Below, in pieces: positions 8,227 through 19,400 of a stretch of 64,000 nucleotides of DNA; the first letter of the stretch is position 1; the number at the start of each line of letters is the position of its first letter. The stretch is taken from the NCBI RefSeq assembly GCF_036226445.1, contig NZ_CP108474.1, positions 496,001 through 560,000 of the forward strand, given 5' to 3'. Source of the stretch: Streptomyces sp. NBC_01255. Its GTDB lineage: Bacteria; Actinomycetota; Actinomycetes; Streptomycetales; Streptomycetaceae. The notes below the pieces were generated by a model. That model was given only the letters and a program-made list of their open reading frames with translations. It did no database searches and was not told the DNA's origin. The position numbers were made by a program, and so were the translations under genes.

Positions 8227-8382
8227 GGCGCGCCACAGAGTACGTGCGGTGGCCGGGAGTTCGGGCTGGATCGTACAAGTTCATCGCCCTGGAAACCAGG
8301 GTGGCCATTTCCCGCTGGTGCCGTTTAGGCTCTGCCGCGTCCATTGCCAACGAACCATGCCTCGTGGGAGGGTCGAGCCCGG
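8227..8382. promoter_or_regulatory. Divergent promoter region between RiPP and NRPS operons
   Basis: This 156-bp gap between the MFS gene (leftward) and the MbtH-like gene (rightward) must hold both operon promoters. A possible -10 (TAGGCT) for the rightward side lies near 8328. I see no convincing operator repeat. Confidence 0.5.
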
Positions 8383-8556
8383 ATGATCAATCCGTTCGCG
8401 AATGAATCCGGTCAATTCCCGGTCCTCGTAAATGGCGAGAACCAGCACTCCCTCCGGCCTTTGGAATTTGATATTCCGGCCGGATGGAGCACGGCATTCG
8501 GACCGGACCTGCGGGCGGCGAGCCTGCGTACCGCGATGGCCACGGCACCGCACTAG
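8383..8556 (+). CDS. Truncated MbtH-like protein
   Basis: 57 residues starting [18 protein letters not shown]. The N-terminal two thirds follow the MbtH pattern (NPF..., LVN, QHSLRP, IPAGW). Two things differ from working family members of about 65-75 residues. The first conserved Trp of SLWP, which packs against the adenylation domain, is Arg here. The C-terminal helix with the NWTDMRP signature is missing, replaced by [12 protein letters not shown]. It heads the NRPS operon, where an MbtH chaperone is expected. It may be a degraded copy, with the intact MbtH at 42411-42626 supplying function in trans, or a divergent but working one. Confidence 0.75.
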   Translation: MINPFANESGQFPVLVNGENQHSLRPLEFDIPAGWSTAFGPDLRAASLRTAMATAPH

Positions 8557-8648
8557 CGACGGCCCCGGCGAGAGGCCGCGCCCCGCTCCCGTCACCTCCG
8601 TCATCGCCCACACCGGCACCGTCCTCTCTCCCCTGCAAGGAGCTGTCC

Positions 8649-11600
8649 GTGGTCACCAGCGCGATCGACCTCCTCACGCGGTTTCTGCGGGAGGCGGCCC
8701 GGCACCCCGACCGTGCCGCCGTGATGACGCCGTCGGAGTCGGTGACGTTCGGCGAGCTGGGCGAACGGGTCGAGCGGACCGCACAGTTGCTGAGCGCGGC
8801 GGGCGCGGGGCCCGGTACGACCGTCGCCCTGGATCTCCCCCGGGGTGTCGACCTTGTGGCGGCGATGCTCGCGGTGTGGCGGGCCGGCGCGGCGTACGTA
8901 TCGCTCGACCCCGCCCATCCGGCGCACGGGCGGCGCCTGTTAGCCGAGGATGCCGGGGCTCGTCTCGTGCTCACCGCGGGGCCGGACGACACCGAGTGGC
9001 CGGCGGGCACGCGCCGCCTCGAACTGGGCTCCCGGGCCGGTCTCCCTTCCAGCCTCGACCCGGTGTCGTCGGGTACACCGGCCCCGGCGCGGGTGGTGTG
9101 GGACGCGGACCTCGGGTCGGACGCCTCGGTGCGGCAGTGGGTCCGGATCTGCCGCGGCGACACCCTGCTCCTCCCGACCGACGAACTGCGCGCCGACCCC
9201 GGACTGTTCGCCCGGTTACTCAAGGAGTACGGGGCCACCGGCCTCGACGGCGTGGACGCCCCGGCACGACCGCTGCTCGACCTCTTCGAGGAGCGCGCCG
9301 GGGCCGCCCCGGACGCCACCGCCCTGGTGTTCGGGAAGGACGAGGTCTCGTACGCGGAGCTCGACGCCCGCGCGAACCGACTGGCCCATGTGCTGGCCGC
9401 GCGGGGCGCCGGGCCGGAGACGGTGGTCGCCTCGGCGCTCGACCGCTCGGTGGAACTGGTCGTCGCGGTCCTGGCGGTGATGAAGGCCGGGGCCGCCCAT
9501 CTTCCGGTAGACCCCGGCTACCCGCAGCAGCGCATCGCCCACATCCTGGGCGACGCGGCCCCGGCACTGCTCCTCGCGGATTCCGGCACGGCCCTCCCGG
9601 CCGGCACCGCGGTGCCGCGTACCGACATGGACGATCCGGAGACCGCCGCGGCGCTGCGGCGCGCCCCGGTGTCCGGCCCGCCGGCCGGCGCCCGGCGCGC
9701 AGAGCGCGACCTGCCCGCGTACGTCATCTACACGTCCGGGTCCACCGGCCTGCCGAAGGGCGTGGTCGTCACCCGCTCCGGTCTCGCCAACCTCACCGCC
9801 CACCAGCGCGACACCCTCGCGGTGGACGCCGGCAGCCGCGTCCTGCAGTTCGCCTCGCCCAGCTTCGACGCGTTCTTCTGGGAACTGGCGATGGCCCTGT
9901 CGGCGGGGGCCGCGCTCGTCCTGGCGCCCGCCCTCAGCCTGCTGCCCGGGCCCGGACTGCGCCGTCTCGCCGACGAACAGCGGGTCACCCACGCGACCCT
10001 GCCCCCGTCGGTGCTGCGCGTCCTGCCGTCCGACGCCCTCCCGCGCGTCCGTGTCCTGGTCGCCGCCGGCGAGGCCCTGGACGCGGACCAGCAGCGGCGC
10101 TGGGCTCCCGGCCGGACCCTGATCAACGCGTACGGACCGACGGAGGCCACGGTCTGCGTCACCATGAGCCGGCCCCTCGCGGCGAGCGCCGGCCCACCGC
10201 CGATCGGCGGGGCGATCCGGGGCACGCGCCTCCATGTCCTCGACGCCGCCCTGCGGCCGGTGCCCGCCGGAGTGGTGGGCGAGCTGTACGTCGCCGGGGC
10301 GGGCCTGGCCCGCGGCTATCTGGACCGGCCCGGTCTGACGGCGCAGCGGTTCGTCGCGGACCCGTTCGGCCCGGCCGGGACGCGGATGTACCGTACCGGC
10401 GATCTGGGCCGCCGGCGGACGTCGGGCGAACTGGAGTTCGCCGGTCGCTCGGACGATCAGGTCAAGGTACGCGGACACCGGATCGAACCCGGCGAGGTCG
10501 AGGCGCGGCTCGCCGAACACCCCGGGTTGTCCGCCGCCGCGGTGACCGTGCACGAGGACCAGGACGGTGACCGCAGGCTCGTCGCCTACGTCCGCCGCGA
10601 GTCGACCGCGTCGGCGAGCGCCGGCCGAGCGAGCGACGCGGCCCGCGTGGCCGACTGGCGCCGCGTCCTCGACGCCGTGCCGGCCGACGGCCGACCGACG
10701 GCCTTCGGCGAGGACTTCACCGGGTGGAACAGCGCATACGACGGCAGCGCGCTGCCGCTGGAGGAGCTGCGGGAGTGGCGCGACGAGACCGTACGGAGCA
10801 TCCGTGCCCTGCGGCCCCGGCGCGTTCTCGAACTCGGCGTGGGCAGTGGTCTGTTGCTGTCGCGTCTCGCCCCCGAGGCGGAGGCCTACTGGGGGCTCGA
10901 CCTCGCGCCCCGGGTGATCGAGCGGCTGCGGCGGCAGGTGGACGAGCGACCGGACCTGGCGGGGCGGGTGGTGCTGCACAGCCGGCCGGCCGACGACCAC
11001 GAGGGCGTCCCGCGCGGGTACTTCGACGTGGTCGTCCTCAACTCCGTCGTCCAGTACTTCCCCAGCGGACGCCATCTCGCGCGGGTGCTGGAGCTCGCGG
11101 CGGCCGCCCTGGCGCCCGGTGGGTCGGTGTTCGTCGGCGACGTCCGGCACCTGGGGCTCATGGAGTCCTTCCACGGTACGGTCGCGGCCCGTTCGGCGGG
11201 CACCGTACCGGGAAGCGGGGAGCATCGCCGGGCCGTGGCGCGCGGCATCGCTGCGGAGCCGGAGCTGCTGGTGGATCCGGAGTTCTTCCGGTCGCTGACG
11301 GTCCCGGCCGAGGCGTCCGGGCCGCTCTTCGCGACCTGCGACGTACGGCTGAAGCGGGGAACCCATCACAACGAACTGACCCGCTACCGCTACGACGTCG
11401 TCCTGCGCCGCACCGGCGAAGCACCGTCGCCCCGCACCGGCGCGGTGGCGGAACTCCTGTGGGGAGCGGACGTGCGGACGCTCGCCGACGTCGCCGACGT
11501 CCTGCGCGACCGTGCGCGGGACGCCGTACCCGTCCGGGTCGCCGGGGTGCCCAACGCGCGCCTCGCCGAGGATCTGCGCGCGGCGGGCGGGACACCGGGC

Positions 11601-12302
11601 TCCGGTCCGGACCCGGAGGAGCTCGCGCGGCTCGGCGAACGGCTGGGGCACCGCGTCGTGGTGCGCTGGTCCGCGAAGGCTGGGCCCGACCACGTCGACG
11701 CCGAGTTCTCCTCCGGGGAGTGGGACGTCCCGCCGGAGATCGGAACCGAGCCGGTGGTCGATCCCGAGCGCCATGTCAACGTGCCCTTCGCGGCGTCCGA
11801 CGACACGGAGCTCATCGCATCGGTCGGCGCATGGGCGGCCGCGTACCTCCCCGTGTACATGGTGCCGTCCGCGATCGTCGTCCTCGACGCGTTGCCGCTC
11901 ACCCCGCACGGCAAGCTCGACCGGGCGGCCCTGACCGCCTTGCCGGCCTCGCACGGCGCCCGGCGCGGGGCCGGCCGCCGGCCGCGGACCCCGCAGGAGG
12001 CGGCGCTGTGCCGGATGTACGCGGAGGTCCTCGGGCTCGCCACGGCGGGCCCGGCGAACGGGGTGGACGCGCCGAGCGGGGACGACGCGGCGTACGTCGT
12101 GGGGATCGACGACGACTTCTTCGCGCTCGGCGGCCATTCGCTGCTCGTCACCCGCCTGGTCAGCCGCGTCCGCGCCGAGCTGGGAGTGGAGGTCCAGGTC
12201 CGTACGGTCTACGACGCGCCCACGGTGGCCGGCCTCGCGTCCCGGCTCACGGGAACCCGCACGGCACGACCGGCCATGCGGAGAATGCCGCGCCCCGGCT
12301 GA
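8649..12302 (+). CDS. NRPS starter protein: A fragment, A interrupted by methyltransferase, PCP
   Basis: 1217 residues. The GTG start is set by AAGGAG 6 bases upstream. Residues about 5-190 are the N-terminal part of an adenylation domain ([25 protein letters not shown]) lacking the A3-A10 motifs. A complete A domain follows: [11 protein letters not shown] near 358, [23 protein letters not shown] near 605. Between A8 and A10 ([10 protein letters not shown] near 1082) lies a SAM methyltransferase with [10 protein letters not shown] near 727, the usual position of embedded N-methylating domains. [13 protein letters not shown], Ser near 1164. My reading of the ten-residue code is DAWTVAAVCK, close to Phe. 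With no C domain it should load the first residue, plausibly N-methyl-Phe. Two TTA codons lie in the A fragment. Confidence 0.9.
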   Translation: MVTSAIDLLTRFLREAARHPDRAAVMTPSESVTFGELGERVERTAQLLSAAGAGPGTTVALDLPRGVDLVAAMLAVWRAGAAYVSLDPAHPAHGRRLLAEDAGARLVLTAGPDDTEWPAGTRRLELGSRAGLPSSLDPVSSGTPAPARVVWDADLGSDASVRQWVRICRGDTLLLPTDELRADPGLFARLLKEYGATGLDGVDAPARPLLDLFEERAGAAPDATALVFGKDEVSYAELDARANRLAHVLAARGAGPETVVASALDRSVELVVAVLAVMKAGAAHLPVDPGYPQQRIAHILGDAAPALLLADSGTALPAGTAVPRTDMDDPETAAALRRAPVSGPPAGARRAERDLPAYVIYTSGSTGLPKGVVVTRSGLANLTAHQRDTLAVDAGSRVLQFASPSFDAFFWELAMALSAGAALVLAPALSLLPGPGLRRLADEQRVTHATLPPSVLRVLPSDALPRVRVLVAAGEALDADQQRRWAPGRTLINAYGPTEATVCVTMSRPLAASAGPPPIGGAIRGTRLHVLDAALRPVPAGVVGELYVAGAGLARGYLDRPGLTAQRFVADPFGPAGTRMYRTGDLGRRRTSGELEFAGRSDDQVKVRGHRIEPGEVEARLAEHPGLSAAAVTVHEDQDGDRRLVAYVRRESTASASAGRASDAARVADWRRVLDAVPADGRPTAFGEDFTGWNSAYDGSALPLEELREWRDETVRSIRALRPRRVLELGVGSGLLLSRLAPEAEAYWGLDLAPRVIERLRRQVDERPDLAGRVVLHSRPADDHEGVPRGYFDVVVLNSVVQYFPSGRHLARVLELAAAALAPGGSVFVGDVRHLGLMESFHGTVAARSAGTVPGSGEHRRAVARGIAAEPELLVDPEFFRSLTVPAEASGPLFATCDVRLKRGTHHNELTRYRYDVVLRRTGEAPSPRTGAVAELLWGADVRTLADVADVLRDRARDAVPVRVAGVPNARLAEDLRAAGGTPGSGPDPEELARLGERLGHRVVVRWSAKAGPDHVDAEFSSGEWDVPPEIGTEPVVDPERHVNVPFAASDDTELIASVGAWAAAYLPVYMVPSAIVVLDALPLTPHGKLDRAALTALPASHGARRGAGRRPRTPQEAALCRMYAEVLGLATAGPANGVDAPSGDDAAYVVGIDDDFFALGGHSLLVTRLVSRVRAELGVEVQVRTVYDAPTVAGLASRLTGTRTARPAMRRMPRPG
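8940..8942 (+). other. In-frame TTA codon (bldA target), codon 98 of starter NRPS
   Basis: TTA is very rare in this GC-rich DNA. Here it follows CTG within the vestigial A fragment. In Streptomyces, translation would depend on the bldA leucyl-tRNA. Confidence 0.85.
9216..9218 (+). other. Second in-frame TTA codon, codon 190 of starter NRPS
   Basis: This TTA lies in the context CGG TTA CTC, at the very end of the A fragment. Both TTA codons of the gene are in this extra domain; I saw none in the working part. Confidence 0.85.
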
Positions 12303-12365
12303 CGGCGGCACGGGCTCGCGACACCGACCGGCTCACATACGGCAAGGGTTACCGAAGGATTCCCG

Positions 12366-13433
12366 ATGGACTTCAGCCTCTTCTACTTCGCCGACGACAG
12401 CACACCGGAGGGAGACGCCGGACGGTACGAACTCCTCCTGGAGGGCGCCCGCTTCGCCGACCGGAACGGCTTCCGCGCGGTATGGACGCCCGAACGGCAC
12501 TTCCACCCCTTCGGCGGGCTCTACCCGAACCCGTCCGTGGTGGGCGCCGCCCTGGCGATGATCACAAGCACCGTCGCCATCCGCGCCGGGAGCGTCGTCG
12601 CGCCGCTCCACCATCCGCTGAGGATCGCCGAGGAGTGGTCGGTCGTGGACAACCTCTCCGGCGGGCGGGCCGGGGTGTCCCTCGCCTCCGGCTGGCACCC
12701 GGTGGACTTCGCGCTGAGCCAAGTGCCGTACGAGGACCGCAAACGCATACTGGGCGACAGCATCGGGCAACTCCGCGGGCTGTGGCGCGGCGACGGCCAC
12801 GAGGTCGTGGACGGCAACGGCGCCCCCGCGACCGTACGGATCTTCCCGCCACCGGTGCAGCGGGAGCTGCCGCTCTGGGTGACCAGTGCCGGCGACACGG
12901 ACACCTTCCGTACGGCGGCGGTGGCGCGGGCCGGTGTCCTCACGCATCTGCTGCACCAGGACGTCGACGAACTCGCCGCGAAGATCGCCGCGTACCGGCG
13001 GACGGCGCGTGGAACGCACGACGGCTGGGACGGGCATGTCGTCCTGATGCTGCACACCTTCCTCGGCGCCGACCGGGACGAGGTGCGCGCCACCGTCGAC
13101 GGACCGCTGCGGGCCTATCTGAGGAGCTCGGTCCATCTCCTCGCCCGCTCGTTCGGCGCCCTCGACCCGGACTTCGACATCGACGCGCTGGAGGACGAGG
13201 ACCTCGACTTCCTCGTCGCCCAGTCCTTCGACACGTACTTCGAGCAGCGGGGGCTGTTCGGAACGGTGGAGGAGGCGACGGCGACGGTCGAGCGGCTGCG
13301 CGGCATCGGCGTGGACGAGATCGCCTGCCTGATCGACTTCGGCATCGACACCAAGACCGTTCTGGACGGGCTGCGCCATCTGAACGCCCTCCGCGAAGCA
13401 TCCGCCCTCCGCGAAGCATCCGAAGCGAACTGA
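12366..13433 (+). CDS. Luciferase-like flavin monooxygenase, MupA/Atu3671 type
   Basis: 355 residues with GAAGG upstream of the ATG. It has the TIM-barrel luciferase-like pattern: [11 protein letters not shown] at the start, [21 protein letters not shown] (residues 39-59), [30 protein letters not shown] and LPLWVTSAG. This matches the subgroup found embedded in or next to NRPS/PKS lines, thought to oxidise carrier-bound substrates with reduced flavin. Here it stands alone between the starter NRPS and the next NRPS gene, separated by 63 and 29 bp, so it should act on the growing peptide or a tethered residue. The C-terminus carries a small duplication ([11 protein letters not shown]). The exact reaction cannot be read from the sequence. 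Confidence 0.85.
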   Translation: MDFSLFYFADDSTPEGDAGRYELLLEGARFADRNGFRAVWTPERHFHPFGGLYPNPSVVGAALAMITSTVAIRAGSVVAPLHHPLRIAEEWSVVDNLSGGRAGVSLASGWHPVDFALSQVPYEDRKRILGDSIGQLRGLWRGDGHEVVDGNGAPATVRIFPPPVQRELPLWVTSAGDTDTFRTAAVARAGVLTHLLHQDVDELAAKIAAYRRTARGTHDGWDGHVVLMLHTFLGADRDEVRATVDGPLRAYLRSSVHLLARSFGALDPDFDIDALEDEDLDFLVAQSFDTYFEQRGLFGTVEEATATVERLRGIGVDEIACLIDFGIDTKTVLDGLRHLNALREASALREASEAN

Positions 13434-13462
13434 TCCGAGAGACCCGAGAGGCCGAGACCACC

Positions 13463-16400
13463 GTGATCCCTCTGTCGTTTTCGCAGCTGCGGTTCTGGTT
13501 CCAGAGAGAGATGGACCGCGCCGGCGAATCGCCCAACGCCTCGATGGCACTCCGGCTGACGGGCCCGCTGGACCGGGCGGCGATGCGCGACGCGCTGCGG
13601 GACGTGGTGTCGAGGCACGAGATCCTGCGCACCGTCTTCCCGGTCACCGACGGAGTGCCCGGGCAGCGGATCCTGGAGGCGGTGACGGTCGAGCTGCCTC
13701 TGCGACGGGTCGCGGAGAAGGACGCCGATGCGGCCGTGACGGAGGCGGCCGAGCGCCTCTTCGACCTGGGGCGCGAGATCCCGCTGCGGGCCGTCCTGCT
13801 CGCCGTCGGCTCGCACGACCACCACGTCGACCACCACGTGCTGGCGATCACCGTGCACCACATCGCCTTCGACGGCTGGTCCGTCGCACCGTTCCTCCGC
13901 GAGCTGTCGTACGCCTACACCGCACGCCTCGACGGCGGACCACCGTCCTGGGACGAACTACCCTTCCAGTACGCGGATTTCACCCTGTGGCAGCGCAAGG
14001 AGCTCGGCGCACCCGACGAACCCGGCAGCCTCTTCGCCGAGCAACTGGCCCACTGGACCCGCGCCCTCGCCGACGCGCCCGCCGAACTCCCCCTGCCCTC
14101 CGACCGGCCGCGCCCTGCCGCCGCCACCCACCGTGCCGGCACCGTCCCCTTCCATCTGCCGCCCGACAGCTTCCGGCACCTCGCCGGCCTCGCCCTCCGG
14201 CACGGCGCCAGCACGTTCATGGTCCTCCACGCGGCGCTCGCGGGGCTCCTCCGGCGGCTCGGCGCCGGCACCGACATCCTGGTCGGCAGCCCGGTCGCCG
14301 GACGCACCGACGTCGGCCTCGACGACCTCGTCGGCTGCTTCGTCAACACCGTCGTCATCCGGACCGACACGTCCGGCGACCCCGACTTCCACGACCTGCT
14401 CCAGCAGGCCCGGGCGGGGGTCACGGCCGCGCTCGACCACCAGGACGTGCCCTTCGAGCAGGTCGTGGAGGCCGTCAACCCGGCACGGTCGGCGGCCCGG
14501 CACCCGCTCTTCCAGGTCATGCTCAGCCTGCAGAACAACGCGGGCGCCGCCGCGCACCTCCCCCACCTCGACACCCGCCTGCTGGACCCCGGCCCCCACC
14601 GGACGGTCTCCTTCGACCTGCTCCTCGACGTCACCGAGACCGACGGGGCGCTCGACGGCTCCCTCGTCTACGCCCGCGACCTCTTCGACCACGACACCGC
14701 CGAGCGTCTGGTCCGCTGCTTCACGGCCTTCCTGACCCAGGCGGTCGCCGCGCCGGAGCGGCGCATCGGCCGGCTGGAGATCCTCGACCCCGCCGAGCTC
14801 CGGACGACGTCGGAGACCTGGAACGGCCCGGACACGGCGCTGCCTGCCGACTCCGTACCGGAGCTGCTCCGGCGGCGCGCGGCCGCCGCGCCCGATGACA
14901 CCGCGGTGATCTGCGGCGCGTCCCGGCTCACCTACGCCGGGCTTGAGGCCCGGTCCGACCGCCTCGCCCGCCGGCTGCGCGGACAGGGCGCGGGTCCGGA
15001 AGAGCTGGTCGCCGTGGCCGTGAACCGCTCGGCCGACCTGGTCGTCGCCCTGCTCGCCGTACTGAAGACGGGGGCCGCCTACCTTCCCCTGGACCCGCGC
15101 AACCCGGTGGAGCGGCAGCGCGCGATCCTGGAGGAGGCACGGCCCTGCCTGCTCCTGGCGGACGCGTCCACGAAGGAGCGGGCCGAGGACCTCACGGGCG
15201 TGCCGCTGGTCCTGGCCGAGGACGCCGATCCGGCCGATGCCGATCCGGCCGGTCTCGATCCGGATGCGGACGGTTGGCCGGACATCACCGGCGACCGGGC
15301 CGCGTACGCGATGTACACGTCCGGCTCCACCGGCCGCCCCAAGGGCGTCCTCGTGACCCATCGGAACATCGTCGCTCTCGCCGCCGACACCTGCTGGGCG
15401 GCGGACGGTGGCCACGCGCGGGTACTCGCCCACTCGCCGCACTCCTTCGACGCCTCGACGTACGAGCTGTGGGTGCCGCTGCTCGGCGGCGGCACGGTCG
15501 TGATGGTGCCGGCCGGTGACTCCTCGCCGGGGGCACTGGAGCGGGCCGTGGCCGAGGGGGGCGCGACGAGCGTGTTCCTGACCACCGCGCTCTTCAACCT
15601 GCTGGTAGCGGAGAGAAGTTCACTCCTCGGCCGGCTCCGGCACGTCTGGACGGGTGGTGAGCAGCCGTCGGGCGGGGCCGTGCGGCAGATGCTGACGGAC
15701 TTCCCCGGCGCCGTGCTGACCCATGTCTACGGGCCGACCGAGAACACGACGTTCACCACCTTCAGGAGCCTGGACCCGGCCCGGGACGCGGACGGCGGCA
15801 AGCCGACGATCGGCCGGCCCATGGCGAACACGCGGGTGTACGTACTGGACGAGTGGCTCCGGCCGGTGCCCGTGGGGGTGCCGGGCGAGCTGTACGTCGC
15901 GGGCGCCGGACTGGCCCGCGGCTACCTCGGCCGCCCAGGTCTCACCGCGGGGCGTTTCGTCGCCGACCCCTACGGCGCGCCCGGCACCCGCATGTACCGC
16001 ACGGGTGACGTCGTCCGGTGGACCGCCGGCGGCGAGCTCGACTTCCTCGCCCGCGTCGACGACCAGGTCAAGATACGCGGCTTCCGCATCGAACCCCGCG
16101 AGATCGAGGCCGTCCTGGAGCGTCACCCGGCCGTCGGCCGCGCCGCCGTCCTCGTACGGGAGGACGGGCCCGGGGAGCGCGGCCTCGTCGCCTACGTCGT
16201 CCCCGCCCCGCACGTCGACGGCGATCCCGCCCCGGAACTCGCCGAGCACGCCAGGCGGGCCCTGCCCGACTACATGGTCCCCGTCGTCGTCGTACTCCCC
16301 GACGGGCTTCCCCTCACGCCCAACGGCAAGCTCGACCGGGCGGCTCTGCCCGCCCCCGGGAAGGGCAGCGGCTCCCGCGTGCCCCGCCCGCCCCGCACGC

Positions 16401-19400
16401 CCGCCGAGCGGATGCTGTGCGGACTGTTCGCCGAGATCCTCGGGCTGCCGGAGGTCGGTGCGGACGACGACTTCTTCGAGCTCGGCGGCCATTCCCTGCT
16501 CGCCATCCGGCTGGTCAACCGGCTGCGACAGGTGCTGGACGACGGAATCGGGATGCGGACGGTCTTCGAGTCGCCGACGCCGGCCGGACTCGCCCGGCTC
16601 GCCGAGAAGGCCGGGGCCACGGGTGCTGCCGACCGTGGGGCGCTGCGGCCCCGGCCACGCGGGGACGTACTGCCTCCGTCCTTCTCCCAGCTGCGGTTCT
16701 GGCTCCAGGGCGAGCTGGCGGAGGGCGCCGCCTCGCACACCGTCACGACCGCCCTGCGGCTCACGGGTCCGCTGGACACCGGGGCGCTGTCGGCGGCGCT
16801 GCGGGACGTGGTGGAACGCCACGAGAGCCTCCGCACCGTGTTCCCCGTCACCGACGGAGTTCCCCGCCAACTGGTCCTGGAGTCTGTGGAGTTCGACCTG
16901 ACAGTACGGGAGGTGGCACAGCGGGACGTCGAAGCGGCGGTGGCCGCGGCGTCGGCGCACGACGTCGACCTGGCACGGGAGGCACCGGTGCGGGCCGCGC
17001 TCTTCGTCTGCGCCCCCGAGGAGCACGTCCTCGCGGTCACGATCCACCACATCGCCTTCGACGGCTGGTCCGCCGCCCCCTTCCTCCGCGATCTCTCCGC
17101 GGCCTATGCCGCCCGGCTGCGGGGGCGGGCCCCCGACCTCCCGGAACTGCCCGTGCAGTACGCCGACTTCACGCTGTGGCAGCGTGAGGCACTCGGGGAA
17201 CCCGGCGACCCCGACAGCCTCTTCGCCCGTCAACTCGCCCACTGGAACCGCACGCTGGCCGAGGCTCCCGACGAGATCCCGCTGCCCGCCGACCGGCCAC
17301 GCCCCGCCGCCGCCACCCATCGCGCCGGCGCGGTGCCGTTCCGGATCGCCCCGGAGGTCCACGCGAACCTCACCGCTCTGGCACGGAAGCACGGCGCGAG
17401 CGTGTTCATGGCACTGCACGCCGGCCTGGCGGGCCTGCTGCGGCAGCTCGGCGCCGGGACGGACATCCTCGTCGGCAGCCCGGTCGCCGGACGCACCGAC
17501 AGCGGTCTCGACGACCTCGTCGGCTGCTTCGTGAACACCGTGGTGGTACGGACCGATGTCTCCGGAGATCCGGACTTCGGCGACCTGCTCGATCGCGTCC
17601 GCACCGAGGTCCTCGCCGCGCTGGAGCACCAGGACGTGCCCTTCGAGCAGGTCGTGGACGCCGTCGACCCGGTGCGGTCGGCGGCCCGGCACCCGCTCTT
17701 CCAGGTGATGCTGAGTCTGCAGAACAACGCGACCGGCGCCGTGGAACTTCCCGGCCTCCACGTCGACATGCTGGACCACGGCCGGTACCGGACCAGCCCC
17801 TTCGATCTGCTCTTCGATCTCACCGAGTCCGGCGGGGGCCTGGACGGCACCCTCTTCTACGCCCTCGACCTCTTCGACCACTCCACCGCGGAACGGCTCG
17901 CCGGGTTCTTCACCCACCTCCTCGCCGACGCGACCGCCCGTCCCACCCGGCCGGTGCGGCAGCTGGACGTGCTGTCCCCCGCCGAGCGGCACACCGTCCT
18001 CACGGAGTGGAGCGGGCCGGCGGCCGGTTCGGCACCGCCGACGGGTTCGGTGCCGCAGTGGTTCCGCGACCAGGCCGCCAGGACACCCGACGCGGTAGCT
18101 GTACTCCATGGGACCAGTCGGATCACGTACGGGGAGCTCGACGCGCGCGTGGACCGGCTGGCCGGGCGTCTGCGGCAGCTCGGCGCGGGCCCGGAGCGGC
18201 TGATCGCCGTGGCCATGGACCGTACTCCCGACCTCCTGGTCGCGCTCCTCGCCGTGCACCGGAGCGGTGCCGCGTACCTCCCTGTCGATCCGCACCACCC
18301 CAAGGACCGGGTGGAGACGGTGCTGTCCGAGGCCGCGCCGCTCCTGGTGCTCTCGGACCGCGCCACCCGCGACGCGCTCGGCACCGACGACTGGCTCGCC
18401 CTGGACGACCCCCGGCTCGACGTCGTGGTCGGTGCCGAAGGCCCGAGCCCGAGTGAGGCGATCCCGGCCGTCGCCACGGCGTACGTCCTCTACACCTCCG
18501 GATCGACGGGCCGGCCGAAGGGGGTCACGGTCACCCATCGCAATCTCGCCCATCTGCTGGCCGCCATGCGGGACCGGCTGCCGCTGGGCCCCGCCGACCG
18601 CCTGCTCGCCGTGACGACCGTCGCCTTCGACATCGCCCATCTGGAGCTCCTCCTGCCCCTGCTCGACGGCGCCGCGGTCGTCCTCGCCTCGCCCGACGAG
18701 GTGCGCGAGCCGCATGCCCTCGGCCGGCTGATCGGACGGCACGGGGTCACCGCCGTCCAGGCGACGCCCTCCCTGTGGTCCGGCCTCGTGGCCGAGATCC
18801 CCGACGCGGTCCGGGGGCTGCGCGTCCTCGTCGGCGGCGAGGCGCTGCCGCCCGCCCTGGCCGGCGGTCTCACCGCCCTGGCCGCGGAGGTCACCAACGT
18901 GTACGGGCCCACCGAGACGACCATCTGGTCGCTCGCGGCCCCCATCGGCCCGCACAACGCGGAGCACCCGCCGCTCGGCTCCCCGCTGGGCGACACCCGG
19001 GTCTACGTCCTGAGCGAGGCGCTGCGGCCGGTGCCCGTGGGAGTGCCGGGCGAGCTGTACATCGGGGGTGCGGGCGTGGCGCGCGGCTACCTCGGCCGCC
19101 CGGGGCTGACCGCCGAGCGGTTCGTCGCCGATCCGTACGGTCCGCCCGGCGCCCGCCTGTACCGGACCGGCGACCTGGTCCGGTGGACCTCCGAAGGGGA
19201 ACTCGTCTTCCTCGGGCGCACCGACGACCAGGTGAAGCTGCGCGGGTTCCGTATCGAGCCCCGCGAGATCGAGGCGGTCCTGGACCGGCACGACCGCGTC
19301 ACCCGCAGCGCCGTCGCGGTGCGCGAGGACCGGCCGGGCGAGCGCCGGCTCGTCGCCTACGTCGTGCCCGTCCGGGCCGCCGGCACCGCCGACGACCTCG

